From Tieghemostelium lacteum (lineage: Eukaryota > Evosea > Eumycetozoa > Dictyosteliales > Raperosteliaceae): a DNA stretch of 64,000 bases. Every line of letters begins with the position of its first letter. Within the stretch, counting starts at the first letter, position 1. A model generated the notes under the pieces. It made no database searches, was not told the origin of the DNA, and was given only the letters and a program-made list of their open reading frames with translations. The stretch lies in contig LODT01000035.1 in NCBI GenBank assembly GCA_001606155.1, positions 292,658-356,657 of the forward strand, given 5' to 3'. The translations under genes were made by a program, and so were the position numbers. This document shows, piece by piece, positions 35,601 to 46,222 of the stretch.

Positions 35601-35922
35601 TAATAATGGTCTTGAAAAACTATTACATGCCTATGTTATCAAATTCAAAAATGAGAATCCCACTATTCCCATCTCTTCTGATTTCTCAAGATTTCATGCA
35701 CCAGGTACTAGAATTATATACCGATATTCTAAACATTTCATTAACATCGTAATAATAGACAGTGAACCAACATGTATGTACAAAACTGTTTTCATATTCT
35801 CACACTAATCTCTAAAAAATTTGATTACTAACTAATTCCACTTAAACACAGTGATTATAGAGGGTCAATTTGAAAAACTCTCAAATTTTATCTCAAGATA
35901 TAACTTGTTTAAAGACGTTTAA
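32671..35922 (+). CDS. Long coiled-coil protein (hypothetical, possibly centrosomal or cytoskeletal)
   Basis: Exons 32671..33081, 33154..35773 and 35852..35922 join in frame to 1033 residues. The first ~330 residues are disordered (Gln/Asn/Thr/His rich) with a CPKC pair near 160. Residues ~310-590 form an uninterrupted coiled coil. An acidic disordered segment follows, with repeated (S/T)P-like sites suggesting phosphorylation. A compact C-terminal ~110-residue domain (IGLYNKLPKLSSDQLKMNIS...) ends the protein. I do not recognise that domain. The last exon is supported by a GTATGT donor, a CACAG acceptor and frame. The intron 33082..33153 uses a less usual ATAAG acceptor, so that junction is the weakest part. 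Confidence 0.75.
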
Positions 35923-36356
35923 AGTGTATCTAAAATCTCTTTCCCCAACACATCAGATTACTTTAAAATATCGACATTCGTTTTTTTTTTTTTCTCAAAT
36001 TTTCTCTATTCTCGGTGTGTGATTTTATTTTTTGATCAATTGTTGTGTCGTTGATGTCAATCACTTAAAATCTACTTAGAGGAAAATCGTTATAACCACC
36101 TGCCACTCAAAAATTTCTAAAAAAAAACACCAATTAAAATGGTTTTATAAAATGGAGTTGGGAAATATCTTTGATGGATTGCATCTGAATAGTTTTTAAC
36201 AGCTTAAATGAAAAAAAATATTTTTATACTAATCTGGTGACATCAGGGTTTAAAATGAAAAATCATATTTACCTCCCTGCCTAATCTTTGCATATATGAG
36301 TTTCACTACTAAAATCTCTTAATTTTTTTTTTTGTTACTAATAGTGGTCCACAAAT
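35923..36356. other. Intergenic stretch before a small gene
   Basis: A+T-rich, with long A and T runs and no long frame. A short ATG frame at about 36152 (MELGNIFDGLHLN) lacks a good donor and could not be joined to the gene downstream. Its sequence before 36345 could be 5' UTR with an intron (acceptor TAATAG at 36344). Confidence 0.4.
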
Positions 36357-36636
36357 ATGATACCAAAGAAGAGTAATGATGGAATAACAAAAGAGGAGGC
36401 ATATATCATGAAATGGAATAAAGTATTTATTAATTATTTTTTTTAAACCATATTCTTTTTTATATTAACTTTAATAATAATAGATAAAAGAATTAGGAAA
36501 AGAAATATCAATACAAGCAGACTCTGCCTCAAAAATTACTGATTTGGTAAAATATGAAGAAATGAAAAGAAATGTTTTAGAAATGACAGAGGAATTAATT
36601 AGAAATTTAAATTCCATTACTGAAATTCCAAAATGA
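36357..36636 (+). CDS. Small helical protein of 72 residues (hypothetical)
   Basis: Exons 36357..36422 and 36484..36636 join at phase 0 through a GTATTT..AATAG intron. The product (MIPKKSNDGITKEEAYIMKW...) is charged and almost wholly helical with heptad-like hydrophobics, recalling small subunits of BLOC-1/BORC-like complexes, but I cannot assign it. An upstream in-frame extension from an acceptor at 36344 (WSTN before the Met) is possible, so exon 1 may be missing. The protein-like composition over a correctly phased intron supports a real gene. Confidence 0.6.
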
Positions 36637-36746
36637 AATGTAATAATACACACTGAAGGAGTAAAATAACTCCTCACCTAAAATTAAATAAATTTGGTTG
36701 TACAGAATAAGAAATATTTACAAATTTGTTTTTTGTTGTTTTTTGA

Positions 36747-38297
36747 TTAATTGAAATGGTAATAGTCAATTGATTCTTTAAGTTGAAGTGATTGGAGATT
36801 TGCTTCAAATTCACCATTGGATCTATCCAAAGCAACACAGATTATAAATGGTGGTTTAACTTGTGAAAAATGTATAATAGGTATTTTGTATGGGGTGTAA
36901 GCTGCATTGTAGGTTGTACCAACTTTTTGGTCGTCTACATCACAGAATGAGGTTACTTTACTTTTGGAGGAATCAGATAACATTGTAAAGAATTTCTTAC
37001 CGTCTCTACCTGCACCCCAAATTGAAAATTTATCCCATTTGGAAAGAATACGGGATTCAAGGTACTGTATACGAACTTTCATTAGAATAAGTCTATGGAT
37101 TTGATTGGACTGGTTATTGGAGTGGTACCTGTACAGTACCAATGGTTGATGTACTTTACTCAGCAGTGCATCTTGATAATTTAAATGTTGATGAAAAAAT
37201 ATTAAATCCTCAGGAATGTGAGGTGGAGGTGAATTTGCCAGTACCTTATCTTGTCGTTCTTTTTCCATTTGCATGTGTTTTTCTTGATTTTTATGTTTAT
37301 ATTGATTTGCATTGTTATTAGTACCTAGTAAATGAATATATTCATTGTTCTTTGGGTTACCTGACGGAAATGATTCTTGATAACCACCAATTCTATTGTA
37401 AAGTGACCTTGACATGAACCATGTTGGTTGTATAATTGGAATTTCCCTGAACTGATGCCAAAGTAATTGTTGATTAGTAAGTGAGTTACACCATTGTGAA
37501 TATCTATGTGAGGATCCTTCTGGAATTCTTATAAAATTTGAACCTATCAATACATTCTTTCCTTTCTCCAGTGCTTCTAAATATTGCATTTCAACTCTTT
37601 CACAATACATTATATCATCAGAATCCAACAGACATAGATACTGACCATTTGATTGAATAATTGATCTATTTCTTGAATATCCAACACCAAAACCACCTTT
37701 ATCACTTCTATCCAATCTATCACATTCACTTATACTCTCCAAAATTGTTTTATATTCATTATCATATATAGACAACCTATCATTTTCAGATAAACCATCA
37801 CCATTCAATAATAAACCAATCGAAAATACTTTAAATAAAGGTACCCATTCTTTAATCATTTCAATTGATTTATCCTATAACCAACATCATATATTACTAA
37901 ACAGTTATAGTACTCCAAATACATTGATATTACAACTTACAGTACTTGAGTGATCAAATATAGATACCTCCAAAGGTCCATTATAAGTCTGACAAATCAC
38001 GCTAAATAATGTCTCATTTATGAAATTTTGAGCATTTTTCATACATATACAAACTGATACCATAGGTAACTTGAAATCTCTCTTTTTAACACCATTTTGA
38101 TTAGTTATAATATCGTTATAGAGATTAGTGAATCTCAATTGACATGGAAGTGTTGTAATCTGATTGGTAATTTGTAATTTATTATCTAAAATATCATAAG
38201 ATAATGGAAATTCTAATATAGATTCATTAAGATTATCAGGATTTTTAAATTGTAATTTTACATTTGTAGAAACACTTAATAATTCGGTTGAGGTCAT
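36747..38297 (-). CDS. B3GNTL1-like family 2 glycosyltransferase
   Basis: Exons 38297..37941 and 37874..36747 join at phase 0 to 494 residues. The N-terminal ~75 residues are extra. A GT-A fold glycosyltransferase follows, with VSVCICMKNAQNFINETL, a GVGYSRNRSI nucleotide-binding stretch and the metal-binding LDSDD. The C-terminal third carries a distinct domain (FSIWGAGRDGKKFF .. FCDVDDQKVGT .. PPFIICVALDRSNGEFE). Both parts are arranged as in animal B3GNTL1 (UDP-GlcNAc beta-1,3-GlcNAc-transferase-like 1). Donor and acceptor specificity are unknown even in animals. There is no signal peptide, suggesting a cytosolic enzyme. The start is the first ATG; an upstream in-frame TTG is not credible. 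Confidence 0.85.
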
Positions 38298-38738
38298 TTC
38301 AGAAAAATGAAACTTCAATTTTTTTTACCTCAAAACGTAAAATTTTTTTTTTATAATTTTCTCTTTAGTTGAATTATCGACTTATCTTCACTTTTTCTTT
38401 TTTTTAATCATTTCATTTAGTAGTCCAAACACAACTAAACTATATCATAAATTGACAATTAAACTATATCATAAATATATAATAGTTTGAATAGCTCGAA
38501 AAACCACTAATCCAATAATAATAATTTATCCAACCCTGAATTTTATTTATTTGTTATGTTTATATTTAAAAATCAAAATCCGAATTTAAAAATCAATCAT
38601 AAACTAAATATAAAGACTAGAAACAAAGGTATAAATCTTATACACATTACTCTTATTACATTCCATTAATCAATTAACTAACACTTATCAATTATATAGA
38701 CTAAATTATCAATTATAAAACAATTAGAGAAATCAGAA
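38298..38738. promoter_or_regulatory. Divergent promoter region of the glycosyltransferase and eIF5B genes
   Basis: 440 nt of A+T-rich DNA with T runs near 38343-38405. A direct repeat TTAAACTATATCATAAAT-like occurs twice near 38436-38480. No coding potential was seen. Confidence 0.4.
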
Positions 38739-41660
38739 ATGGCACCACCTAATAAGAAATCCACCACACCAATTAAACCAACTAAAAAACAAGTAGAAAG
38801 TGAATCTGAATCTGAATCAGAGGAAGAAGTTCAAAAACCAACTACAACTCAACCAAAGAAAGCAGCAGCAAAGAAAGCAGCAGCTAAATTTGTTCAACCT
38901 GACTCTGAATCTGGTTCTGAATCTGAATCTGAGTCTGGTTCTGAATCTGAAGAAGAAGTTAAAAAACCAACTACAACTCAACCAAAGAAAGCAGCTGCAA
39001 AGAAACCAGCAGCTAATAACAAAAAGAAAGTAGAGACTGAATCTGAGTCTGAATCTGAATCAGAGTCTGAATCAGAGTCTGAATCAGAAGAAGAAGAAGA
39101 GGATGTAAAGAAACCAACTAAAACTCCACCAAAACCAGCAGCTGGAGGAGGAAAGAAGAAAGCTGCTGCTAAACAAGCTGCCACAGCAAAGAAACCAGCA
39201 GCCACCAAGAAAAATAATGAACCTGAACAAGTTAGTGAGTTCATTCTTAAACAGAGAGAACAAGAAGCCAAAGCTGCACAGGAAAAAGAGGAAAAGAAAA
39301 AGAAATTTGAAGAGGAAAAGAGAAAGAGAGAGGAACAACAAAAACTTGAAGATGAACAAGCAAGAATTCGTTCTGCTGAGAAAAATAAGAAAAAGAAGGA
39401 AGTCAAAGAAAAGGAACAAGAGGATGCTAAAGAAAAGGCACGTTTAGAAAAGATTGCTAAACTTACTGGTCAACCTGTTGTTGTTCCAGTTGGCACTGAT
39501 TCAACTTCAACTAGCACCACTCCAGGTAAAATAGTATTTAAAAAGAAGAAGAAGAACCCACAACAAAAACTCAATGATTCACTGAGTTCATTGAAGATTG
39601 ATGATAATACTACTTCTACAACTTCAACTTCTACTACTACTACTACTAACGGTAATGGTTCTTCAGCAGTTCAAGATTCATGGGAAGATGATGATTGGGA
39701 ATCTTTAGAAGACAAGAGAATTCAGAAGGAAGAAGAAGAAAAGAAATTGGCTGAACAAGAAGAAGCCAAAAGAAAAGCTGATAAAGAAGCTAAAAAGCTT
39801 GCTAAAAATCAACCAAAATCCAAGAATCCAAGTAAACAACAACAACAAACAGAGACTAATACCCGTGAGAATAAGATTGAATATCGTTCACCAATTATCT
39901 GTATTCTAGGTCATGTCGATACTGGTAAGACTTCACTTTTGGATAAGATTCGTAATACCAATGTACAAGGTGGTGAAGCCAGAGGTATTACTCAACAGAT
40001 TGGTGCTTCCTTTATCCCAATTGAAGCTATTAAAGAACAAACTAAGTCATTTGCTGAAAAGGTTAAAATGGACTTTAAATTACCAGGTCTATTGCTTATT
40101 GATACTCCAGGTCATGAGTCTTTCAATAACCTTCGTTCTAGAGGTTCAGGTCTTTGTGATGTCGCTGTGTTGGTTGTTGATATCATGCACGGTCTTGAAG
40201 CTCAAACTATTGAATCTATCAATTTACTTCGTATGAGAAACACTCCATTCATTGTAGCTTTGAACAAGGTTGATAGAATCTACGAATGGAAGACATGTGT
40301 AAACACTAATTTTGTAGATGCTTATAAACAACAATCTAAACCTGCAATTCAGGAATTTGATTCCAAAGTCAAAGAAACTATTGCTGCTTTAGCCGGTCAA
40401 GAATTGAATTCTGAATTGTGGTGGCGTAACAAGGACTACAAAAAAGTTGTATCCCTCGTTCCAACCTCAGCTCAAACTGGTGAGGGTATTGCAGATTTGA
40501 TGTTAGTCGTCATTCAAGTCATGCAAAAACTCATGTTGGAGAAAGTAATATATCAAGAGAAACTTCAATGTACTCTTCTTGAAGTTAAAGTAATTGAGGG
40601 TCTTGGTTGCACTATCGATGTCATCCTTGTTAACGGTCGTTTGAAGGAAGGTGACAAGATTGTAGTCTCTGGTTTCAATGGTCCAATTGAGACTAACATT
40701 CGTTCTATTATCACCCCACCTCCTTTAACAGAATCTCGTGTCAAATCTCAATTTATTCAACACCAAGAAATCAAAGCAGCAATGGGTGTCAAGATTGTTG
40801 CCTCTGGTTTAGAAAAAGCCGTACCAGGTACCAGTCTCTATGTCGTTGATGAAGATGATGATATCAATGCCATCAAAGCTGAAGCTATCAAGGAAGTTGA
40901 ATCTGTTCTCAATGATATTGAGACATCAGGTATTGGTGTAAGTATCCAAGCTTCTACCATTGGTTCTTTGGAGGCCTTTTCTTCATTCCTCAAGAAGATC
41001 AAGATTCCTGTTGCCAATGTAGCCGTAGGTCCAGTAGCCAAGAAACATGTAATGAGCGCTGCTATCATGTTGGAAAAGGATCCAAAATACGCCATTTTGT
41101 TGGCATTTGATGTCAAGATTGAAGATTCAGCCAAACAAGCTGCTAATGATATGAAAGTTAAAATTCTCTCTGAAGAGACTATCTATCTCTTTGAGAAGAA
41201 ACTCAAGGATCACTTTGATGAAATCAGACAGAAACTCCGTGAGGAAACTGCTAACAAATGTGTCTGGCCATGTATTTTACAGGTTACTCATGTCTTCCAT
41301 CGTGCCAATGCCATTATTGTTGGTGTTAAGGTTAAGGAAGGAACTCTTCATATTGGTACTCCAATTGCTGTTCCAAACCCTTCAGTGGAAGGTGGTGTTG
41401 CCAATATTGGTGTTGTACAAACTATCAAATTAAATGAAAAGGATGTACTCATTGCCAAAAAAGATGATGCTGTCTCTGTTGCCATTGATGATACCAATAT
41501 GAAAACAACCTTTGGTAGACACTTTGATGAAAATGTACCTTGGTACTCTAGAATCTCTAGAGATTCAATTAATTCTTTGAAAGAAGGTTGGGGTGATGAA
41601 TTGACACAACAAGATGCTCAACTTCTTAAATTCTTAAAAACTGTTTTCAAAATCCAATAA
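38739..41660 (+). CDS. Translation initiation factor eIF5B
   Basis: One exon of 973 residues. The first ~385 residues are a charged low-complexity region with Ser-Glu repeats, KKAAAKK blocks and a long Lys/Glu helix. The GTPase core begins near residue 390 with GHVDTGKTSLLD, then DTPGHESF and NKVDR. Domains II-IV follow, with GCTIDVILVNGRLKEGD and the C-terminal barrel ending FGRHF..., as in eukaryotic IF5B. The factor promotes joining of the 60S subunit to the 48S complex by GTP hydrolysis in the cytosol. Codon use is strongly biased in the core, indicating high expression. The gene is intact. Confidence 0.97.
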   Translation: MAPPNKKSTTPIKPTKKQVESESESESEEEVQKPTTTQPKKAAAKKAAAKFVQPDSESGSESESESGSESEEEVKKPTTTQPKKAAAKKPAANNKKKVETESESESESESESESESEEEEEDVKKPTKTPPKPAAGGGKKKAAAKQAATAKKPAATKKNNEPEQVSEFILKQREQEAKAAQEKEEKKKKFEEEKRKREEQQKLEDEQARIRSAEKNKKKKEVKEKEQEDAKEKARLEKIAKLTGQPVVVPVGTDSTSTSTTPGKIVFKKKKKNPQQKLNDSLSSLKIDDNTTSTTSTSTTTTTNGNGSSAVQDSWEDDDWESLEDKRIQKEEEEKKLAEQEEAKRKADKEAKKLAKNQPKSKNPSKQQQQTETNTRENKIEYRSPIICILGHVDTGKTSLLDKIRNTNVQGGEARGITQQIGASFIPIEAIKEQTKSFAEKVKMDFKLPGLLLIDTPGHESFNNLRSRGSGLCDVAVLVVDIMHGLEAQTIESINLLRMRNTPFIVALNKVDRIYEWKTCVNTNFVDAYKQQSKPAIQEFDSKVKETIAALAGQELNSELWWRNKDYKKVVSLVPTSAQTGEGIADLMLVVIQVMQKLMLEKVIYQEKLQCTLLEVKVIEGLGCTIDVILVNGRLKEGDKIVVSGFNGPIETNIRSIITPPPLTESRVKSQFIQHQEIKAAMGVKIVASGLEKAVPGTSLYVVDEDDDINAIKAEAIKEVESVLNDIETSGIGVSIQASTIGSLEAFSSFLKKIKIPVANVAVGPVAKKHVMSAAIMLEKDPKYAILLAFDVKIEDSAKQAANDMKVKILSEETIYLFEKKLKDHFDEIRQKLREETANKCVWPCILQVTHVFHRANAIIVGVKVKEGTLHIGTPIAVPNPSVEGGVANIGVVQTIKLNEKDVLIAKKDDAVSVAIDDTNMKTTFGRHFDENVPWYSRISRDSINSLKEGWGDELTQQDAQLLKFLKTVFKIQ

Positions 41661-41726
41661 AAAAACACACCCATACATATAAAAACTTTTAAAACCGAAG
41701 TATTTTTTGAACAATTTGCTTGATAT

Positions 41727-42293
41727 TTACATTTTTGGGAGGTGGTAAGATTGATTTGACTCTTCTTTACAATCATAACCTAAAGCACATGAATTTTGCA
41801 AACATGATCCACATTGAGACTCATCAAATTCATATGAGAATCTAGTAAACGTACTTGTCCTCCTATGCAAATGCAATCATTGTTATGTAGAACTTGAGTA
41901 GATGTAACAGTAGATAGCGATGTTGTTGCAGTTCCTGTTCTAGCAGTTGAAGTGACTTGTGGGGCTGGTGATGGTGTACCTGTTGTAGCTGGGTCTGTTG
42001 TTGTAGCTGGTTTGGTGGATGTTGTGGTTATGGTTGGGTTGGATGTTATTAAAATCAGTCCAAGCTGAAAAAGTAAATGCCGAGTATAATATTATAAAAC
42101 CTCTACAATCACCAAATAATGGAGATGTTTTGATATCTAAATCATAAACAGCGGGTAATTTCTTTATTAAAATCATTACATTATAAATCGGATATACCAT
42201 CTCCATTAATATCTCCAACATACATAGAAGTGCAAAAATTTTGAGGTGAAGAAATATCTCTGACCCATTTAACAACTTCAGATGAGTTATCTT
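41727..42293 (-). pseudogene. Broken FG-GAP / psi-like secreted protein relic
   Basis: On the minus strand three coherent pieces lie in different frames. The first (42293 down to ~42185) reads VVKWVRDISSPQNFC .. YVGDINGDGISDL then stop; the DxNxDGxxD loop is that of FG-GAP/VCBS repeats. The second (about 42150-42010) resumes such a repeat (YDLDIKTSPLFGDCRG). The third is a Thr/Pro-rich linker followed, after another shift, by a Cys-rich module (QCGSCLQNSCALGYDC) very like the end of the psi protein at 29.4 kb. There is no start codon. Several shifts and stops make it a pseudogene unless many introns are involved. Confidence 0.6.
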
Positions 42294-42514
42294 ACAAAGT
42301 AATTAGAGAAGAGGAAATTGAAAGAAAATCATTTATTAATTAATTATTTAACACTAATTTGATTTAAACAAAAATTTTGATTTGTTCTTTTTATTTAAAA
42401 TGTTTTTGTTATTAAAACATGGATTTTTATACTGCGCCCACCGGTGAGTGGGATTGCAATTAATAAAATCGGGAAAATTTTATTTTTTATTTCAGAAAAT
42501 TACACAAGAGAAAG

Positions 42515-43972
42515 ATGAAATTATATCACATATTTTTCATTTTAATATTGCTATTTTTGATGATATCTATGTCAGAGTCTAATAAAGGAAATAGAAAAAA
42601 TAAAAAAAATTCTGATGTAGTTCCCAAAACTCCAATAGAAACGAAATCTATAAAGGAATCAATATCTCATAGAAATTCTCTCAAAAGAAATAATAATAAT
42701 AATAAACTTTCAGTAAAAGTTGATTTATCTTTTATTGATCCTGCGCATGTAGAATTCCCCCTGAATGGTATGAAATGTATACTAAAACTTCATTATAGTG
42801 GAGGTTCAGATTCTTCCTTTCCTATATCCTTGAACGAAAATGGCAAATATGTTGGAATTATAACACCCGATATAAAGGGTAGAAATAGAATAATTAATGT
42901 TATTTTAGAAGCATATACAGTCTGTGATGATATTTACATGGTATCATCATATTCAGAAGAACATACAATGAAAAGTAATCCTGAGAAAGATGAGGACATT
43001 ATCGTATATAAAGTAGGATGTAAGATGGAACGTAATTCTATAGAATGTATACATAATTTTTACAGACTTTTCACCACTACTAAAGATATGCTCGGCAAGG
43101 AGGTTGAAGATAAAGATAATGGATATATTGGGGCGTTTGCTATGCTTATTAAAGCTGCTTCTTTCGCTAGACTACAACTTGGGGTTGCTGTGGGGAAGCT
43201 TAAGGTTGCCATATATGATGAAGATGAGATATATACTAGTACTGTAGAAGAGGTTACTGGAGAAGATGGTACAAAAACATTTGAATATATGAAAGAACCT
43301 GTCATGGTTCTGGGCGGAGATACTCATTGGGAACCTTTCGCTCTATATCACGAATACGGACACTATATTCAGCATTTACTTCTTAGGAGGATAGATATAA
43401 AGAATGTAGCACCTGAAGGGAGTCATTTTCCGTGCGATGCCACACCTCAGAATCCTACTTTAGCATTCTACGAAGGATATGCTAATGCATTCTCAAGAAT
43501 TTTATTGAAAGAATTCGGACATCAATATATCGATCCTTATGTAGAAATAACTTGGAAGTCTGGAAGTTACAAATCATTAGAAAATGGATTTTCCATAGAA
43601 TATTTCTTCTGTGATAAGGATAAAATGCTTACAGATGAAGGAAGAATTGCAGCAATGATATATGATTTATATGATTCAGAAGATGATTCCCAACAACACA
43701 AAGAAATTCCAAATATCATAGAATTTGTAGGAATGGATGAAAAATATCATGGCATAGATAAATCTTGGTTTGGTACACTACAGAAGGATAATAACCAAGG
43801 ATTAGAAATTCCATTTAGACAACTTTTAGTAGATTTCACTTCTGATCGGGGCGAAGATTATAATTCTGTTAAAGGATATATAAATGCTATGAGAAAGAAA
43901 ATATCTGGGGATCAGTTGGAAAAAGCTCTTGATATAATAAGATACAATTATGGATCTGATTTACTCCAATAA
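42515..43972 (+). CDS. Secreted zinc metallopeptidase-like protein with HEYGH motif
   Basis: A single exon of 485 residues. Residues 1-22 are a classical signal peptide (MKLYHIFFILILLFLMISMS). A basic Asn-rich segment and a beta-rich ~120-residue domain follow, then a peptidase-like domain. Zinc and catalytic residues are visible in HEYGHYIQHLL (H279, E280, H283). A downstream FYEGYANAFS supplies a candidate third ligand E320, the arrangement seen in gluzincin peptidases. The C-terminal ~100 residues are helical. Closest family is unknown to me. It may be secreted or lysosomal. It sits in a region of pseudogenes and mobile relics, yet the frame is intact and all key residues are present. Confidence 0.75.
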   Translation: MKLYHIFFILILLFLMISMSESNKGNRKNKKNSDVVPKTPIETKSIKESISHRNSLKRNNNNNKLSVKVDLSFIDPAHVEFPLNGMKCILKLHYSGGSDSSFPISLNENGKYVGIITPDIKGRNRIINVILEAYTVCDDIYMVSSYSEEHTMKSNPEKDEDIIVYKVGCKMERNSIECIHNFYRLFTTTKDMLGKEVEDKDNGYIGAFAMLIKAASFARLQLGVAVGKLKVAIYDEDEIYTSTVEEVTGEDGTKTFEYMKEPVMVLGGDTHWEPFALYHEYGHYIQHLLLRRIDIKNVAPEGSHFPCDATPQNPTLAFYEGYANAFSRILLKEFGHQYIDPYVEITWKSGSYKSLENGFSIEYFFCDKDKMLTDEGRIAAMIYDLYDSEDDSQQHKEIPNIIEFVGMDEKYHGIDKSWFGTLQKDNNQGLEIPFRQLLVDFTSDRGEDYNSVKGYINAMRKKISGDQLEKALDIIRYNYGSDLLQ

Positions 43973-44266
43973 TTCTTTTAAAATTATCTAGTGATTAGCA
44001 TCAATAGGGTATCTTAAATAAATAACTAAATAAAAGATATGAAATCATGATATCGTCAAAAAATCAAGATATAAAAATATCATCTAAAGTATAGTATAGA
44101 ATTAAAATTAAAATCTTTTTAGCACCGTTAAACAATAGACCAAAGATTACATGGTATATTAGTTCATGTATAACTATTTTATTCAAGTCTTTGATTTAAT
44201 AATTCAAAATCAATTTGTTTCATCTATTTTTTAAGTATTTGCATTTATGTCTATACTATTTTTTTT

Positions 44267-44292
44267 TGAATTGATGAGCGCTCATCAATTCA
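44267..44292. repeat. Perfect 26-bp palindrome
   Basis: The half-site TGAATTGATGAGC is followed directly by its exact reverse complement, with no spacer. It lies about 15 nt beyond the 3' end of the retrotransposon fragment on the minus strand. A perfect 26-bp match is unlikely by chance. It could form a cruciform or be a dimeric-protein site. Confidence 0.8.
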
Positions 44293-44307
44293 TTTGAACA
44301 GTTGAAA

Positions 44308-44700
44308 TGGTTTTTTTTTTCAATATATTGAACTTTTTAATTGAGAAGGGGTGAGGGTAGGATTATAGATGGTGGGTTTTATTTTTTCTATTTGAAGAAG
44401 AGGAATAAATTCTCCTTCCTTGGGTTGGTAGTTGTTGATTTGAGGTTGTTTGGAAAGGTCTTTTTTGAATTTAGAGTATAGTGGTAAAAGTTTTGTGTGG
44501 TGAATTTTTTTGATTTGATTTGATTTGGAATACAGGGTTATCGTTGATAGAAAAGAAGTTTTTGTAAGAAAGTTGATTATATACCACTTTTGAGTTTTAA
44601 AGATATTGGTTTAGATTGTATTTTATCTTTATTGGTATAATTTGATAGTCGATTGTAGATTAAATTTTTTGTTATTGGAATTTGACTCTCCAAGCATCTA
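44308..44700 (-). mobile_element. 3' fragment of a TRE-like non-LTR retrotransposon, copy C
   Basis: Read on the minus strand, the sequence matches copy B at 14590-15050: CTACCAACCCAAGGAAGG, the codons for YKNFFSIND, and CCATCTATAATCCTACCC near the end. The protein equivalent is interrupted by small indels. The tail ends with the ACCATTTCAACTGT motif shared with copies A and B. It is more diverged at the tail than A and B are from each other, so it is probably an older insertion. Confidence 0.7.
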
Positions 44701-46094
44701 TTTACATTATTTTAAGTTTTTGAAAGTTGTTCAATTACCAAAAAAGTAGAAAAAATGTACAAAATCTTTTAATCATAATAAAATGGAAGTAGTTAATCAC
44801 CAATTTTAACAGGTGTATATTGACCCTCCTCAATTTGGATTCCTTATGTAGAATATCTATAGCTCATTGGAAATCGTTGATATATGTCAAAATCTCCAGT
44901 AGAACCAAAATAGTTTCCTACATTAGAATTATGTTTTGTTACACAATCTCTACAAAATCATCAAATTGATTTGGATTAAATAATTTGTTTAAATTTACCT
45001 TCTCAATTGATACTGTTGAAAATGTAAAATAACTTTTATTTATCCTCTAACTCCTTGTTGAAGAAACATAATACTTTGTATTTGGACAATTTTTTAAAAT
45101 GAAAGTGTATGTTATATGTGCTGTTTTTTGATTTCTACTTTTAATTGGTATAGTTCTTCTAAATGCCATCTTCTTTATATCATTTATTGAAATAATCTAG
45201 TAATCTTAATTGAAAGAGTTAAATAAGCTGAATCTTTTTCCCAGATGGGGATATTTTTAGAATCATTACCCTTTTTTTTGTCAATGTAATAATCAAACAT
45301 TTATAAAGTTAGTGTTTAAAATTGGTACGTATACTAATTACCATTGGTATTTTATTATACCATTGGAAAATTTTTTTGGATTACCACTGGTATTATAGTG
45401 TACAAATACCATACCAGTTTACCGGTGGATTATCGTATAAATTTCATTAGAAATAAAGTCAAATCAAATTTAATTTAAAACAAATAAAGAAGGGATATTT
45501 TATTTCAAAAACATGGTATCTCTCTAAAATAGGGGGTTTATATGTTCTTAATAGTCGTGTAGTTCTTTATCATAAGAAAAAAGCCTTTCACAAAGATATA
45601 TAAATATTCTGGCCAAAGCTAGTGTTAGATTAATTTTCCAAACTAAACGAGTGAACAGAAAAATCTGTTTGTTTTGAAATCTTTGCATCTATTTTATTAA
45701 ATGCAACTGCAGGCAATAATATACAACTAACATCACCAAATACCAATATACCAATATTTTAATTACAAACCAATCAACAAATTATTGGTCAGGTTACTAT
45801 AGGTGTGACAAACTATCATTAATAATAGTACTCAAATTAGTGGTGGTTAACAATTTCCAAATACATTTATTCCATCTTTTACTCTATCATTATTGAATTA
45901 CTATGAAGAGTTTACAGGTTTCAAGGATCTGTAACCTGTGGTTCTTAAAGAGTAGGATCTATTCCCATTCAACCTGGTAGATTTGTCATTTATAATGGTG
46001 GTATACAATATCAATTATAAATTAAAACAGTCAATGCTGGTAATATTGTTTCAAGTAATCAAGTGATGATCAAACATTTTCTTTTCAAACATTA

Positions 46095-46126
46095 TACAAG
46101 TGATCAAACTATACATAGAAAATTAG
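46095..46126 (+). repeat. Left arm of a 32-nt inverted repeat
   Basis: The 32 nt beginning TACAAGTGATCAAACTATAC recur in reverse complement at 46727..46758 with two mismatches; the inner 23 nt are identical. The protease relic lies between the arms. Confidence 0.75.
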
Positions 46127-46222
46127 TATGCATACTAATCTTGCAGTTGATTTAAATTTGGATATTGATGTTTATGCATATGAAAAGTTAATAAAATTGC
46201 ATCAAATAGTGAAGAAATGTAA

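Noticed and set aside
36130-36200. Short ATG frame upstream of the 72-residue gene as its first exon
   Set aside because: No acceptable GT donor gives the required phase; left as possible UTR.
38298-38318. Seven-codon upstream extension of the glycosyltransferase
   Set aside because: It begins at TTG; the first ATG at 38297 is used.
38978-39419. Long Phe/Leu/Ser frames opposite the start of eIF5B
   Set aside because: They are antisense reflections of Glu/Lys/Ser repeats; composition is that of reversed GAA/AAG codons.
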